A stretch of 64,000 nucleotides of DNA from Capnocytophaga sp. (GCA_030530525.1 JAUMUT010000001.1:50896-114895), one strand, 5' to 3'; shown: positions 37,277 to 46,053, counted from the first letter of the stretch. The notes: a model not told the origin generated them from the sequence alone. Translations and numbers: made by a program.

Positions 37277-39451
37277 TTAATATGTCCATTTCAACCCAAT
37301 ATAATAGGTTCGTCCAGGAGAAATACTCGTGTAGAAGCTCGTAGTATTGGTTATATAATCAAAAATATTGTTTATCCCTGCACTTATTCTAAAATGAAAT
37401 GGCAATTTGGACGAAAGTTGCAAACGCCAAATGCTATACGGCTCATAATACGTATGCGTTTCTAAGCCGTTATCTGTTCCGTAAATATTTGTAGCACTTA
37501 AATACTTGGCACTCAGAACGATATTCGGAATGTATAGCGCATCTCGTTTTGGCATATATTCTGCCTTAAATGTAAAAGTATGCGGTCTGTTTTCGCTTCT
37601 GCGCCTATCCAAGAAATAATATGCATACGAGCCTTTTAACCTAAACGCTCTTGACGGACGATAAGTAAAAGAAATATCCGAAGAAAGAATATTAGAAATT
37701 CCTTCATCATTAATATTTTTGTACGAATTTCGTTGTCCGCTTTGCCCTGCTATCCAAAGATTGGTAATTTTATTCGTTACTTTGGAGAATTGGGTAATTG
37801 CCGTAAAATCCCATTTTTGAGAATTATAATCTACAGAAAAATTAAAATTATCACTCGTTTCTGGCTTTAAATCCTGATTTCCAATAATTTGAAAACCGCC
37901 TCCCCAAGGGTGAAACCAATTGGAATACAACTCTTTAAGCGTAGGCGAACGAAAACCAGAGGAATAGCCTCCACGCAAGGTAAAATGCTCTATTTTATAC
38001 ATTCCCGAAAGTCGGAAAGTTGTAAAACCTTTGAATTTGGAATGATAATCATAGCGCACGCCTGCCACAAGCGAAAAATCATCAGAAAGCGCAAGGTCTT
38101 GCTGAGCAAAGAAAGAATACGTTTTTACGTTACGTTTTGAGAACGATCTGTCTTCTTCAAATCGCCAATCCAAAAGCTCATCAGAAAGAATTTCTCCTCC
38201 TAAAACGGAAGCGTTTTTCCCAAAGAAATTTTTATTATACTGCGCTCCGCCTCGCCAAATAGCATTTTCATACGTTTTATCACTTTCTTCTAAAAGGCGA
38301 TAATATTTGAATTTGTCATATCGATCATACGCTCCTGAAATACTCAAATTACTTTCATCGGCAAAGCCAATATTCGTTTTCATTGACAAATTATAATTAT
38401 AATATCGGTCTCTTACTTTTTCGCTGGAAACAGTACCATCATTTCGCTCATTAAAATAATAACTTGGGGTAAGATTTACATCTATTTTCGGGGTAATATT
38501 AATTTTTATTTTTGGCGTAACTCCGTAATTGGTAAATCCTGCCACATTCATTTCGCCCAAAGGTTCGCTGGTTTCTGTCCCGTTAGAATATTTTGTTTTT
38601 AGAGGTTCTTTATCGGTAAGAATATAAGGTTCTCGGTTTTTATAAAAAGAAGCCACACTCACCGAACCCCATTTTTGTCGCGTACCTACCGAAAGATTAT
38701 ATTTCTGTTCTTCATTTTGGTCATAAAGATAGCCAACATTCACATCCAGAGGCTTTTGCGGATTTTTGGTAATAATATTTATCACCCCACCGATAGCGTT
38801 GGAACCATACAAAGAAGATGCCGCCCCTTTGATAACTTCTATTCGCTCAATATTATCCAAGTCAATGCGGTCATAATCAATATTATCAAACGCTTCCCCT
38901 GCCATTCGTTCGCCATCCATCAAAAAAAGCACATATTTGCCATTAAAGCCCATCATATTAATATTGGGGCTACCACCGTTGTAGGTAAAATTAATTCCTG
39001 AAAATTCTGTTTCCAAAAACGACTGAAAATCCGTAGCTTCGGACTTTCTAATATCTTCTGCGGTAACCACTTGCACCGTAATTGGCACATTTTTAAGACT
39101 TTTTTGTACTTTGGTAGCCGTTACCACTATTTCATCTATCGTAATTTCTTTATTTGGGCAAAGCGAAAAAGTATAATTTTTTATATCTTTTTTAAGAGAA
39201 ATTTTAAACATATTTCCTTTGTAATTCTCTTGGCTTACAAAGAAAATATATTCCCCTATTGGGAGATTATTTATGGTAAAATTCCCTTGTGTATTGGTTT
39301 TAATATTGGTTTTAAATGTTTGATTTTCAATAGTTGCGTTAGCAATAGGCGCACCTGTTTTACAATCGGTAATTACTCCCGAAATAGAATGTTGTGCAAA
39401 GCCCATAAACGTAAAAAAGAAAAAGAAAACACCTATAAACTTTCTTAACAT
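37277..39451 (-). CDS. TonB-dependent heme receptor (HmuR-like)
   Basis: This outer-membrane receptor of 724 residues is probably for heme or hemoprotein. It has a signal peptide (ends FAQ, residue 20), a short carboxypeptidase-regulatory-like domain (about 22-90), a plug with VVTATKVQKSLKNVPITVQ (about 108-126) and the 22-strand barrel ending YYIGLKWTY. In the barrel an FRSP motif (about 499), a histidine (about 514) and NQDL (about 524) reproduce the FRAP-His-NPNL arrangement of heme receptors. It lies 76 bases downstream of an HmuY-family gene, the order in Porphyromonas hmuYR. HmuS, T, U and V do not follow it. The heme assignment is strong from motifs plus context. Confidence 0.85.
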   Translation of the reverse strand: MLRKFIGVFFFFFTFMGFAQHSISGVITDCKTGAPIANATIENQTFKTNIKTNTQGNFTINNLPIGEYIFFVSQENYKGNMFKISLKKDIKNYTFSLCPNKEITIDEIVVTATKVQKSLKNVPITVQVVTAEDIRKSEATDFQSFLETEFSGINFTYNGGSPNINMMGFNGKYVLFLMDGERMAGEAFDNIDYDRIDLDNIERIEVIKGAASSLYGSNAIGGVINIITKNPQKPLDVNVGYLYDQNEEQKYNLSVGTRQKWGSVSVASFYKNREPYILTDKEPLKTKYSNGTETSEPLGEMNVAGFTNYGVTPKIKINITPKIDVNLTPSYYFNERNDGTVSSEKVRDRYYNYNLSMKTNIGFADESNLSISGAYDRYDKFKYYRLLEESDKTYENAIWRGGAQYNKNFFGKNASVLGGEILSDELLDWRFEEDRSFSKRNVKTYSFFAQQDLALSDDFSLVAGVRYDYHSKFKGFTTFRLSGMYKIEHFTLRGGYSSGFRSPTLKELYSNWFHPWGGGFQIIGNQDLKPETSDNFNFSVDYNSQKWDFTAITQFSKVTNKITNLWIAGQSGQRNSYKNINDEGISNILSSDISFTYRPSRAFRLKGSYAYYFLDRRRSENRPHTFTFKAEYMPKRDALYIPNIVLSAKYLSATNIYGTDNGLETHTYYEPYSIWRLQLSSKLPFHFRISAGINNIFDYITNTTSFYTSISPGRTYYIGLKWTY

Positions 39452-39467
39452 TTAATTTATATTTAGA

Positions 39468-39507
39468 AAAATAGAATTGCTACACTTGGGTATAACAATT
39501 CTATTTT
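39468..39507 (-). terminator. Intra-operon hairpin between hmuY-like and hmuR-like genes
   Basis: Arms 39468-39479 and 39496-39507 (AAAATAGAATTG / CAATTCTATTTT) make a perfect 12-bp stem with a 16-base loop, followed on the minus strand by TTTTT-like sequence. It lies after the hmuY-like stop and before hmuR, so it could reduce receptor expression relative to the lipoprotein or stabilise the upstream message. Confidence 0.6.
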
Positions 39508-39527
39508 ATGGTTTTATATTTTTTTTA

Positions 39528-40160
39528 TTAGAAATTGCCATCTTCACTAAGTTGATATTGGAAAGATGGATAATCAGGAACTTTTCTGTCATTATAAAAA
39601 TCTGTTACTTGAAATTTCACATACTTCCCGTTGGCAGTTTTCAATACAAACACCAATTTAGTTGGTGCATATACACTACCCCATTGTTGCATATTTGCAG
39701 GAGATATGTGAATAGCTCCTGTAGTTTTACCAAATCCTCCTGTAAGTGTTTCAGAATGAGACGTATCAGCTTCTACACGAGGGCTATAAGATATTATTAT
39801 TTTTTTTACTATATCCTTTACATAACCACTTTCAGGAGCTTTGGTTACTTCTGAAAAGTTAGTTTTACCTGTACTTACAACTTCTCCTTGTCCTTGACCA
39901 GAAGTCCCTCCATTGAGTTTTATTATATACCCATTGAAAGCAATATCCCAAGTGAGCTCTTTGGTTTCATCTGTTGGTGTTACCACTTCATTTTTCTCAA
40001 AAGAATAATATACCCATTTACTGCCAGAAGCATCTAAGTTCTTCACTTCCTTAGCTTTTGCGGGTAGCTCAGGAGTTGGAGTATTATTGTCATCTTTACT
40101 GCAAGATACAAAAGCGAAAACACTCGCTATAAATAATGGAAATAAATTTTTTACTATCAT
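39528..40160 (-). CDS. HmuY-family heme-binding lipoprotein
   Basis: This is a probable surface or secreted hemophore that hands heme to the receptor encoded downstream. The start is put at ATG 40160, which begins a lipoprotein signal peptide (lipobox FVSC, Cys 20) and lies 26 bases after the promoter; the frame is open to 40217 but that would cross the promoter. The product is 210 residues. HmuY-family features include KWVYYSFEKNEVV (about 49-61), the TWDIAFNGYIIKLNGG core (about 69-84) and the C-terminal VKFQVTDFYN strand. Candidate heme ligands are the His in TSHSETL, the His in GAIHIS and the Met in PANMQQW; which are used cannot be told here. Confidence 0.85.
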   Translation of the reverse strand: MIVKNLFPLFIASVFAFVSCSKDDNNTPTPELPAKAKEVKNLDASGSKWVYYSFEKNEVVTPTDETKELTWDIAFNGYIIKLNGGTSGQGQGEVVSTGKTNFSEVTKAPESGYVKDIVKKIIISYSPRVEADTSHSETLTGGFGKTTGAIHISPANMQQWGSVYAPTKLVFVLKTANGKYVKFQVTDFYNDRKVPDYPSFQYQLSEDGNF

Positions 40161-40185
40161 TTTTTTGTGATTTTTATTAAACGAT

Positions 40186-40194
40186 GCAAAATTA
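40186..40194 (-). promoter_or_regulatory. -7 box of the hmuYR-like operon
   Basis: TAATTTTGC read on the minus strand, 26 bases before the ATG at 40160. The same box precedes the hmuS-like gene and the DUF805 gene. Confidence 0.65.
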
Positions 40195-40208
40195 AAAAAT
40201 TTATTTAG

Positions 40209-40234
40209 AATAAACAAAAATAATTCTGTTTATT
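40209..40234. promoter_or_regulatory. Inverted repeat over the -33 region of hmuYR, candidate operator
   Basis: AATAAACA (40209-40216) and TGTTTATT (40227-40234) form a perfect 8-bp inverted repeat with a 10-base spacer. Its left arm overlaps the TTTG that would serve as the -33 element. The spacing suits a dimeric repressor such as a Fur-family protein; that link is a guess. Confidence 0.4.
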
Positions 40235-40365
40235 TTTCCTATTTTTTATTAATGAAAATATAAAATATTTAATACTTTTTAATAGAAATGAAATTTATTT
40301 TTCTATCAAAATTATTTTTTATATTAAAAAACAAGAAAAAACTTGATAAAATACAATTTTTTTAT

Positions 40366-40373
40366 TACTTTTG
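40366..40373 (+). promoter_or_regulatory. gcvH -7 box
   Basis: TACTTTTG matches TAnnTTTG and lies 17 bases before the gcvH ATG at 40391. It makes the in-frame upstream start at 40343 unlikely. Confidence 0.5.
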
Positions 40374-40390
40374 TACTTTGTTTTATAAAA

Positions 40391-40771
40391 ATGAATTTTC
40401 CAACCGATTTAAAATACACCAAAGAACACCTTTGGGTAAGGCAAAATAAAGAAGAAATAGAAGCAGGAATAACCGAATTTGCACAAAGCCAACTCGGAGA
40501 TATCGTATATGTGGAAGTAGAAACCGAAGGCAAAACCATTGCCCAAAACCAATTTTTTGGCACTATTGAGGCTACAAAAACCGTTTCTGACCTTTTTATG
40601 CCCATCAGTGGTGAAGTTATTGCCTTCAACAAAGCCTTAGAAACCAATCCTGAATGGGTAAATACTAATCCGTTTGACAAAGCGTGGATTATTAAAATAA
40701 AAGCATCTAACCTCATTGAGCTGGATAATCTCCTTTCCGCAGATGAATATAAAGCTCTTGTTGGGGAATAA
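40391..40771 (+). CDS. gcvH: Glycine cleavage system H protein
   Basis: This is the lipoyl carrier that shuttles the aminomethyl group between the P and T proteins. It has 126 residues from ATG 40391 (MNFPTDLKYTKEHLWV), the standard length. The lipoyl-lysine site ETEGKTI...FFGTIEATKTVSDLF (Lys about residue 64) is intact. gcvP and gcvT are not in the window. The gcvH-tonB neighbourhood recurs in Flavobacteriia to my knowledge, often with a VanZ-like gene between them; that gene is absent here. Confidence 0.96.
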   Translation: MNFPTDLKYTKEHLWVRQNKEEIEAGITEFAQSQLGDIVYVEVETEGKTIAQNQFFGTIEATKTVSDLFMPISGEVIAFNKALETNPEWVNTNPFDKAWIIKIKASNLIELDNLLSADEYKALVGE

Positions 40772-40931
40772 ATGTTAAAATATTTTTATTAAGTTATTGA
40801 TTTTTACGTGTTTATAAAAATGTTAATAACTTCATATTTTATAAAATATCTTTTGGCACAATTGTTGTTTTAGTTCATAATGAGTTCGAACTTTAACATT
40901 CACTTAATATTAATTCTTAAAAAAACATCGT

Positions 40932-41666
40932 ATGAAACTCAAAAAAAATCCAGAAGCAGATTTAAGTCGTCGTACGGGGCTGTTTTTTTCTATCGGGCTG
41001 GCAGTAGCTACCTTTGCTAGTTTATACGCTATCAATTATAAAACTGAAGTTGCCGGTAAAGACAAAATAGTTTTGGAAGACGTTGTTTCCTCTCTTGACG
41101 AAAATGTAGAGGAAGTTCATTTAGATATGAACACTCCGCCACCACCACCGCCACCACCACCAGTAGCAGAGCCAGAAGTTTTGCAAGTGGTTGATGATAA
41201 GGTAGAGGTAAAAGTAGAAATTCAATCTACGGAAATGGCCAAAGACGAAAAAGTAGCAGAAGCTGCTCCTGTTATAGAACGTGGCCCCGTTGGTGAGCCA
41301 GAAGATGATAACGTAGTCGTTCCTTTTGCTGTTATTGAAGATAAACCAATGTTTGAAGCTTGCAAAGACCTTCCTAAGGATAAACAAGATGCGTGCTTTA
41401 AACAACAATTGGACAACCACGTACGTAAAAACTTCAAATACCCAGAAGCCGCAATGGAAATGGGAATACAAGGAAAAGTTATCGTTCAGTTCCGTATTAA
41501 CAAAGATGGTTCTGTGGAAGTAATGGTTGCCAAAGGAAAAGATCCTATTTTGGAAAACGAGGCAAAACGAATCATTGAGAAAATGCCAAAACTTATCCCA
41601 GGAAAACAACGTAACAAACCTGTGGCTGTAACTTACGCTTATCCTATCGTATTTAAGTTGAACTAA
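40932..41666 (+). CDS. tonB: Energy transducer TonB
   Basis: This protein transmits proton-motive force to outer-membrane receptors such as the SusC and HmuR proteins here. Its 244 residues show a short N-terminal cytoplasmic part, a membrane anchor (about 15-34), a run of nine prolines (about 66-74) opening the periplasm-spanning Pro/Glu/Val-rich segment, a Cys pair (FEAC...ACF, about 140-157) common in flavobacterial TonBs, and the C-terminal TonB domain (about 160-244: YPEAAMEMGIQGKVIVQF, ending YAYPIVFKLN). exbB and exbD are not adjacent. Its terminator lies 22 bases downstream. Confidence 0.94.
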   Translation: MKLKKNPEADLSRRTGLFFSIGLAVATFASLYAINYKTEVAGKDKIVLEDVVSSLDENVEEVHLDMNTPPPPPPPPPVAEPEVLQVVDDKVEVKVEIQSTEMAKDEKVAEAAPVIERGPVGEPEDDNVVVPFAVIEDKPMFEACKDLPKDKQDACFKQQLDNHVRKNFKYPEAAMEMGIQGKVIVQFRINKDGSVEVMVAKGKDPILENEAKRIIEKMPKLIPGKQRNKPVAVTYAYPIVFKLN

Positions 41667-41688
41667 TTTATAAAATTCTTTTTTCAGC

Positions 41689-41719
41689 TGCCTAAAATAA
41701 TTATTTTAGGCAGTTTTTC
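41689..41719 (+). terminator. tonB terminator
   Basis: Arms 41689-41700 and 41703-41714 (CTGCCTAAAATA / TATTTTAGGCAG) form a 12-bp stem followed by five T. Confidence 0.85.
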
Positions 41720-41784
41720 TTTATATAATAAGATAATACATTGATAATCAATGTTTTTATTTTTACAAAAAAAGTAAAAAAATA

Positions 41785-41816
41785 TTTGCTATTTCCGAAA
41801 AAAGTTGTACCTTTGC
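41785..41816 (+). promoter_or_regulatory. Promoter of tRNA-Arg
   Basis: TTTG at 41785-41788, a 19-base spacer and TACCTTTGC at 41808-41816 form one of the best consensus promoters in the window, 17 bases before the tRNA. Confidence 0.8.
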
Positions 41817-41832
41817 ACTCGAAATAACAATT

Positions 41833-41906
41833 GGCCTCGTGGCGCAACTGAATAGCGCATCTGATTACGGCTCAGAAGGTTACAGGTTTGAATCCTGTCG
41901 AGGTCA
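41833..41906 (+). tRNA. tRNA-Arg (ACG)
   Basis: A 74-base cloverleaf with acceptor GGCCTCG/CGAGGTC (one G-U), anticodon stem TCTGA/TCAGA and loop TTACGGC, giving anticodon ACG (A34 would be edited to inosine by TadA). CCA is not encoded: the sequence continues CTA. Confidence 0.96.
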
Positions 41907-41913
41907 CTAATTT

Positions 41914-41943
41914 AAGGTTATCCAAAAGGATAACCTTTTTTTA
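41914..41943 (+). terminator. tRNA-Arg terminator
   Basis: AAGGTTATCC and GGATAACCTT pair perfectly around an AAAA loop and run into seven or more T, directly after the tRNA and before recX. Confidence 0.85.
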
Positions 41944-41954
41944 TAACATATAAT

Positions 41955-42434
41955 ATGGAAGAAAAAGTAAAAACTTATACCCTTGATGAGGCAAAAGAAA
42001 AAATGGAACGTTTTTGCGCCTATCAAGAGCGTTGCCATAAGGAAGTTGTTCAAAAACTTCGCTCTATGCGAATGATTCCTGATGCTATTGATGTTATTAT
42101 GGTATATTTGATTCAGAATAATTTTCTTAGTGAAGAACGCTTTGCCAGAAGTTTTGCCAGAGGAAAATTTCATAATAAAAAATGGGGGAGAGTACGCATT
42201 ACGCGAGAGCTGAAACTACGTGGAATTACTCATTTTTTAATACAAGAAGCTTTGGAAGAAATAGAAGAAGAATATGAAGACGTTTTTGAAGAATTGGCAG
42301 AAAAAAAATACGATTCTATAAAAGAAAAAAATATAATGAAAGCCCGAAAAAAATTAGCAGATTATCTGCTTTACAAAGGCTGGGAATCTCACTTAGTTTA
42401 TGATAAAGTAACCGAACTTTATCCTTTCCGATAA
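41955..42434 (+). CDS. recX: Regulatory protein RecX
   Basis: This is a small helical modulator of RecA filaments. It has 159 residues with the RecX three-helix repeats (MERFCAYQERCHKEVVQKL; NFLSEERFARSFARGKF; RITRELKLRGI). The ATG at 41955 lies just past the tRNA-Arg terminator. No recA is adjacent. The aroE ATG at 42440 follows its stop by 5 bases, so the two are probably co-transcribed. Confidence 0.9.
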   Translation: MEEKVKTYTLDEAKEKMERFCAYQERCHKEVVQKLRSMRMIPDAIDVIMVYLIQNNFLSEERFARSFARGKFHNKKWGRVRITRELKLRGITHFLIQEALEEIEEEYEDVFEELAEKKYDSIKEKNIMKARKKLADYLLYKGWESHLVYDKVTELYPFR

Positions 42435-42439
42435 AAACA

Positions 42440-43189
42440 ATGAATACAACCATACAAAAAACTTTTGCCTTAGTAGGAAAAAATATATCTTATTCATTTT
42501 CAAGAGATTATTTTTCTAAAAAATGGGAACAATTAGGAATTTTGGATACGGAATATATCCATTTTGATATAGAAAATATTTCTGAACTTCCTATACAAAT
42601 ACAAAAAACTTCTACCTTAAAAGGAATGAACGTAACTATTCCTTATAAAGAACAAATTATTCCTTTTTTGAACTTTTTAGACAAAACCGCCGAACTAATA
42701 GGAGCTGTAAATACAATTAAAATTCTACCAGACGGAATGCTAAAAGGCTACAATACAGACTATTACGGATTTATGAAAAGTTTATACCCTCTATTAAAAT
42801 TTTCTCATAAAAAAGCTCTTGTTTTAGGAACAGGAGGTGCTGCAAAGGCTATAACTTTTGCTTTGCAAAAAATGGGTATAGAATTTTTATTAGTTTCGCG
42901 TGAGGCAAAAGAAAATCAAATAAATTATTCTGAAATTACAAAAGAAATTTTGGAAGAATATACCATTATCGTGAATTGTACGCCCGTTGGAACTTTCCCT
43001 AATACGAGCTTTTGCCCTTCTATTCCGTATAATTTTTTAGATAAAAGACATTTATTATACGATTTGATTTATAATCCTGAGAAAACAACATTCCTTGCCA
43101 AAGGAGAAGCACAAGGCGCAACTATTTGCAACGGCTATCAAATGCTTGTGTATCAGGCAGAAGCAGCGTGGAAAATTTGGAATGAATAG
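42440..43189 (+). CDS. aroE: Shikimate dehydrogenase (NADP+)
   Basis: This enzyme reduces 3-dehydroshikimate to shikimate in aromatic amino acid and chorismate synthesis. It has 249 residues. The substrate-binding NVTIPYKE motif holds the catalytic Lys (about 67), followed by GAVNTI, the catalytic Asp in YNTDYYGF (about 103), and the nucleotide-binding GTGGAAKAI (about 128). The short form lacks any fused dehydroquinase. A bidirectional terminator follows. Confidence 0.93.
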   Translation: MNTTIQKTFALVGKNISYSFSRDYFSKKWEQLGILDTEYIHFDIENISELPIQIQKTSTLKGMNVTIPYKEQIIPFLNFLDKTAELIGAVNTIKILPDGMLKGYNTDYYGFMKSLYPLLKFSHKKALVLGTGGAAKAITFALQKMGIEFLLVSREAKENQINYSEITKEILEEYTIIVNCTPVGTFPNTSFCPSIPYNFLDKRHLLYDLIYNPEKTTFLAKGEAQGATICNGYQMLVYQAEAAWKIWNE

Positions 43190-43193
43190 ATAT

Positions 43194-43222
43194 AAAAAAG
43201 CTCCTAAAAAAGGAGCTTTTTT
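43194..43222. terminator. Bidirectional terminator between aroE and the DUF4270 gene
   Basis: Arms 43194-43205 and 43211-43222 (AAAAAAGCTCCT / AGGAGCTTTTTT) form a 12-bp stem with a 5-base loop, flanked by A and T tracts for both directions. Confidence 0.85.
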
Positions 43223-43223
43223 A

Positions 43224-44780
43224 TTATTTTGCTTTGCTATAATATACTTTGAGTATTGGTTTTTTGGTTTGGTCGGTAGTAGTACTTCCGTAAATAACAG
43301 TATATAAAGGAGTTATAACATCGCCTGTTACTGTATTTTTTACATTGCTGGAAGTATCTTTATATTTTTTATTAGCCATAAAAGCAGCTACATTCCCAGA
43401 GGAAACAGCAAGTCCGAGTTTTACATTTTGAGAATTTCCTTTCAGAATATTGGTTAAATGGTCATTAATTCGGACTTTATAGAAATAATCTCCATTACTA
43501 TCTTTCTGGATTTTGCTAATAGAAGTAATTTGTTGCCCATTGGTTACCGACAAATCATTGGTATAATCCACCAAAACATTACCATTTTCTGAATTAAAAA
43601 CTGCTAAATATTGAGGCATTTTTGCTTCCTCTATTTTATCTTTATTTACATAGAAAATTAAATCGGCTTCCGTTATCAGTGGGCTATCATTTTTTAATTG
43701 AGTAAAAGCATCATCTTCTTGTATAGAAATTTCGGCTACGTAACCAACATTTCCTTTAAGGTAAATATCAGATGATGAAGCAGTTACACTTTTCCCTGTA
43801 TTTTCAAATAAATTTAAAATAATTCCGTTGAGGTTCAGCTCAAATAGATTTTTACGAGTATATTGTTTATTATCTCGTTTGTAAATATAAGAATATTCTA
43901 CTTCTACTTTGGCTTTTGAAAAATCAAAAAGAGGCCACAAATCCGCAGAAAAATTAGATGTTGAAATAGCAATTCCTTTTAGGCTTTCCAAGAATAAAGC
44001 ATTGGTAGATAACGTGTTAGAGCCTTCTTTATCTAAAAGATGTGTCTGGAAAAAAGATTTTTCTAACTCTATACGTATGCCTGGTGTTAGCCTATCTTTT
44101 TCTTTTTTAGACTCATCATCTGTGGTTAAAGGATCATCAAATTGATATCTGACAATAGGCTGATTACTAACCCCATTCACGGTTGTAGAAGCCAAATTGG
44201 TACTTTTTGGTATGGTAAGATCTGAATAATATACTTGTGGGTTAAGGTCTGTACCTGTATCGCGCAAATTATAATCAATTTCATCTACGGAAATGGTAAA
44301 ACTCGCTGTTTTTGTTCCGTAAATAGAATCCAAAGTATATACTTTTTCTACTTTGTTTTCGCTATTGGTTTGGTTAGATTCTTTATAGAAAAAAGGCAGA
44401 TAAAGATACACTTTTTCTACGGTTTCGTTTTCGTTATAATTATTGGCTTTGCCTTCATTTTCTTGTGATAGTACTCCAAAAGTAGGCGCAACCGAAGGAA
44501 GTAGTACTTGTGCTACAATAGAAGCGGTAGTTTTGCCAAAATCTCCTTGTGTAAGTTGCCCCAAGGCATAAGTACTAAGCCCATTTCCTTGTATGGAACT
44601 AACCTCTATGTTATTGATTTGCAAACCAATAGTTGTATGTTTGCTTTCAAAGTTTTCTTTTCCGATAATTCCGCTTTCTAAGGCATTTATGTCGCTATCT
44701 GTATTACAAGCAGAAAACAGCCCTATGGAGAATAAGGCTATTTTCATTGTTTGGAAATATTTTTTTGTCATTAATTTCAT
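43224..44780 (-). CDS. DUF4270 family lipoprotein
   Basis: This is a Bacteroidota-specific exported lipoprotein of unknown function, 518 residues. The signal peptide has a lipobox LFSAC, reached from the ATG at 44780 or from later in-frame Met codons. The region after it (TTIGLQINNIEVSSIQGN, then LGQLTQGDFGKTTASIVAQV) matches DUF4270. The ATG is one base from the purA stop, implying translational coupling and a fur-purA-DUF4270 operon. It may act in the envelope, but nothing in the sequence defines how. Confidence 0.85.
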   Translation of the reverse strand: MKLMTKKYFQTMKIALFSIGLFSACNTDSDINALESGIIGKENFESKHTTIGLQINNIEVSSIQGNGLSTYALGQLTQGDFGKTTASIVAQVLLPSVAPTFGVLSQENEGKANNYNENETVEKVYLYLPFFYKESNQTNSENKVEKVYTLDSIYGTKTASFTISVDEIDYNLRDTGTDLNPQVYYSDLTIPKSTNLASTTVNGVSNQPIVRYQFDDPLTTDDESKKEKDRLTPGIRIELEKSFFQTHLLDKEGSNTLSTNALFLESLKGIAISTSNFSADLWPLFDFSKAKVEVEYSYIYKRDNKQYTRKNLFELNLNGIILNLFENTGKSVTASSSDIYLKGNVGYVAEISIQEDDAFTQLKNDSPLITEADLIFYVNKDKIEEAKMPQYLAVFNSENGNVLVDYTNDLSVTNGQQITSISKIQKDSNGDYFYKVRINDHLTNILKGNSQNVKLGLAVSSGNVAAFMANKKYKDTSSNVKNTVTGDVITPLYTVIYGSTTTDQTKKPILKVYYSKAK

Positions 44781-44781
44781 A

Positions 44782-46053
44782 TTAGAGATGTATAGTTTGC
44801 TCTCTATCAGGGCCTACGGAAACGATAGTAATAGGCACTTCTAGTTCTTTTTCTATGAATTGGATATATTCTTTCAATTCGGTAGGAAGTTCGGAATTAT
44901 TCTTAATAGAAGTCAAATCTTTATTCCAACCTTTTATTTCTGTATAAACAGGTGTAATATTCTGTTCTTCAATATTATAAGGCAAATGAGAGATTTCTTT
45001 TCCTTGATAAAGATATGCGGTACAAACTTTCAAGGTTTCAAAACCGCTAAGCACATCGGCTTTCATCATTATCAATTCGGTAACTCCGCTGATACGAACG
45101 GCGTATTTCAGAGCGACTAAATCGAGCCAGCCACAACGGCGTTTTCTTCCTGTGGTAGCACCTACTTCTCTTCCTATTTGTCCTATTTTTTCTCCTACTT
45201 CATCAAACAATTCGGTAGGGAAAGGGCCACTACCTACACGAGTAGTATAAGCCTTGAAAATACCAATTACATTTTTAATTTGGTTAGGTGCCACCCCAAG
45301 CCCTGTACAAGCCCCAGCAGCAGTTGTGTTGGAGGAAGTTACGAACGGATATGTACCAAAATCCACATCTAACATAGAGCCTTGTGCGCCTTCGGCAAGA
45401 ATTTTTTTATCTTGTTTTTGAGCTTGAAAGAAATATTCTTCACTATCAATGAATGTTAATTTTTTAAGATATTCTATTGCATCAAAAAATTCTTTTTCCA
45501 GCTCAGGAAGGTTGTATTGAATATCCACTCCATAATAGGCTATCATTGCTTCGTGTTTATCTGCCAAAGCACGATATTTCTGTTCAAAATCAGGGAGTTC
45601 TATATCACCAACTCGTAGCCCATTTCGGCCTGTTTTGTCCATATAAGTAGGTCCAATTCCTTTTAGGGTAGAACCTATTTTGGCTTTGCCCTTGGAGGTT
45701 TCCGAAGCCGCATCTAACAACCTGTGAGTAGGCAAGATAAGATGAGCTTTGCGCGAAAGAAGTAATTTTTCTTTCAAATTGATATGAAAAGGCGACAATG
45801 CTTCCATTTCCTTTCTCAGGATAATAGGGTCAATAACCACTCCGTTACCGATAACATTTACCGCCTTTGGGTGAAAAATCCCCGAAGGGATAGTGTGCAA
45901 AATATGCTTAATCCCTTCAAATTCAAGTGTATGCCCTGCGTTTGGCCCTCCTTGAAAGCGAGCAATGATATCATATTTTTGGGTAAGAACATCAACGATT
46001 TTGCCTTTGCCTTCATCACCCCATTGAAGACCAAGTATTAAATCTACTGCCAT
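44782..46053 (-). CDS. purA: Adenylosuccinate synthetase
   Basis: The enzyme joins IMP and aspartate using GTP in the first step from IMP to AMP. At 423 residues it shows the catalytic QWGDEGKGK loop (about 9-17), GGPNAGHT with the catalytic His (about 35-42), IGNGVVIDP and TTGRKRRCGWLDL. It lies 12 bases after the fur-family gene, and the two are probably co-transcribed. Confidence 0.97.
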   Translation of the reverse strand: MAVDLILGLQWGDEGKGKIVDVLTQKYDIIARFQGGPNAGHTLEFEGIKHILHTIPSGIFHPKAVNVIGNGVVIDPIILRKEMEALSPFHINLKEKLLLSRKAHLILPTHRLLDAASETSKGKAKIGSTLKGIGPTYMDKTGRNGLRVGDIELPDFEQKYRALADKHEAMIAYYGVDIQYNLPELEKEFFDAIEYLKKLTFIDSEEYFFQAQKQDKKILAEGAQGSMLDVDFGTYPFVTSSNTTAAGACTGLGVAPNQIKNVIGIFKAYTTRVGSGPFPTELFDEVGEKIGQIGREVGATTGRKRRCGWLDLVALKYAVRISGVTELIMMKADVLSGFETLKVCTAYLYQGKEISHLPYNIEEQNITPVYTEIKGWNKDLTSIKNNSELPTELKEYIQFIEKELEVPITIVSVGPDREQTIHL

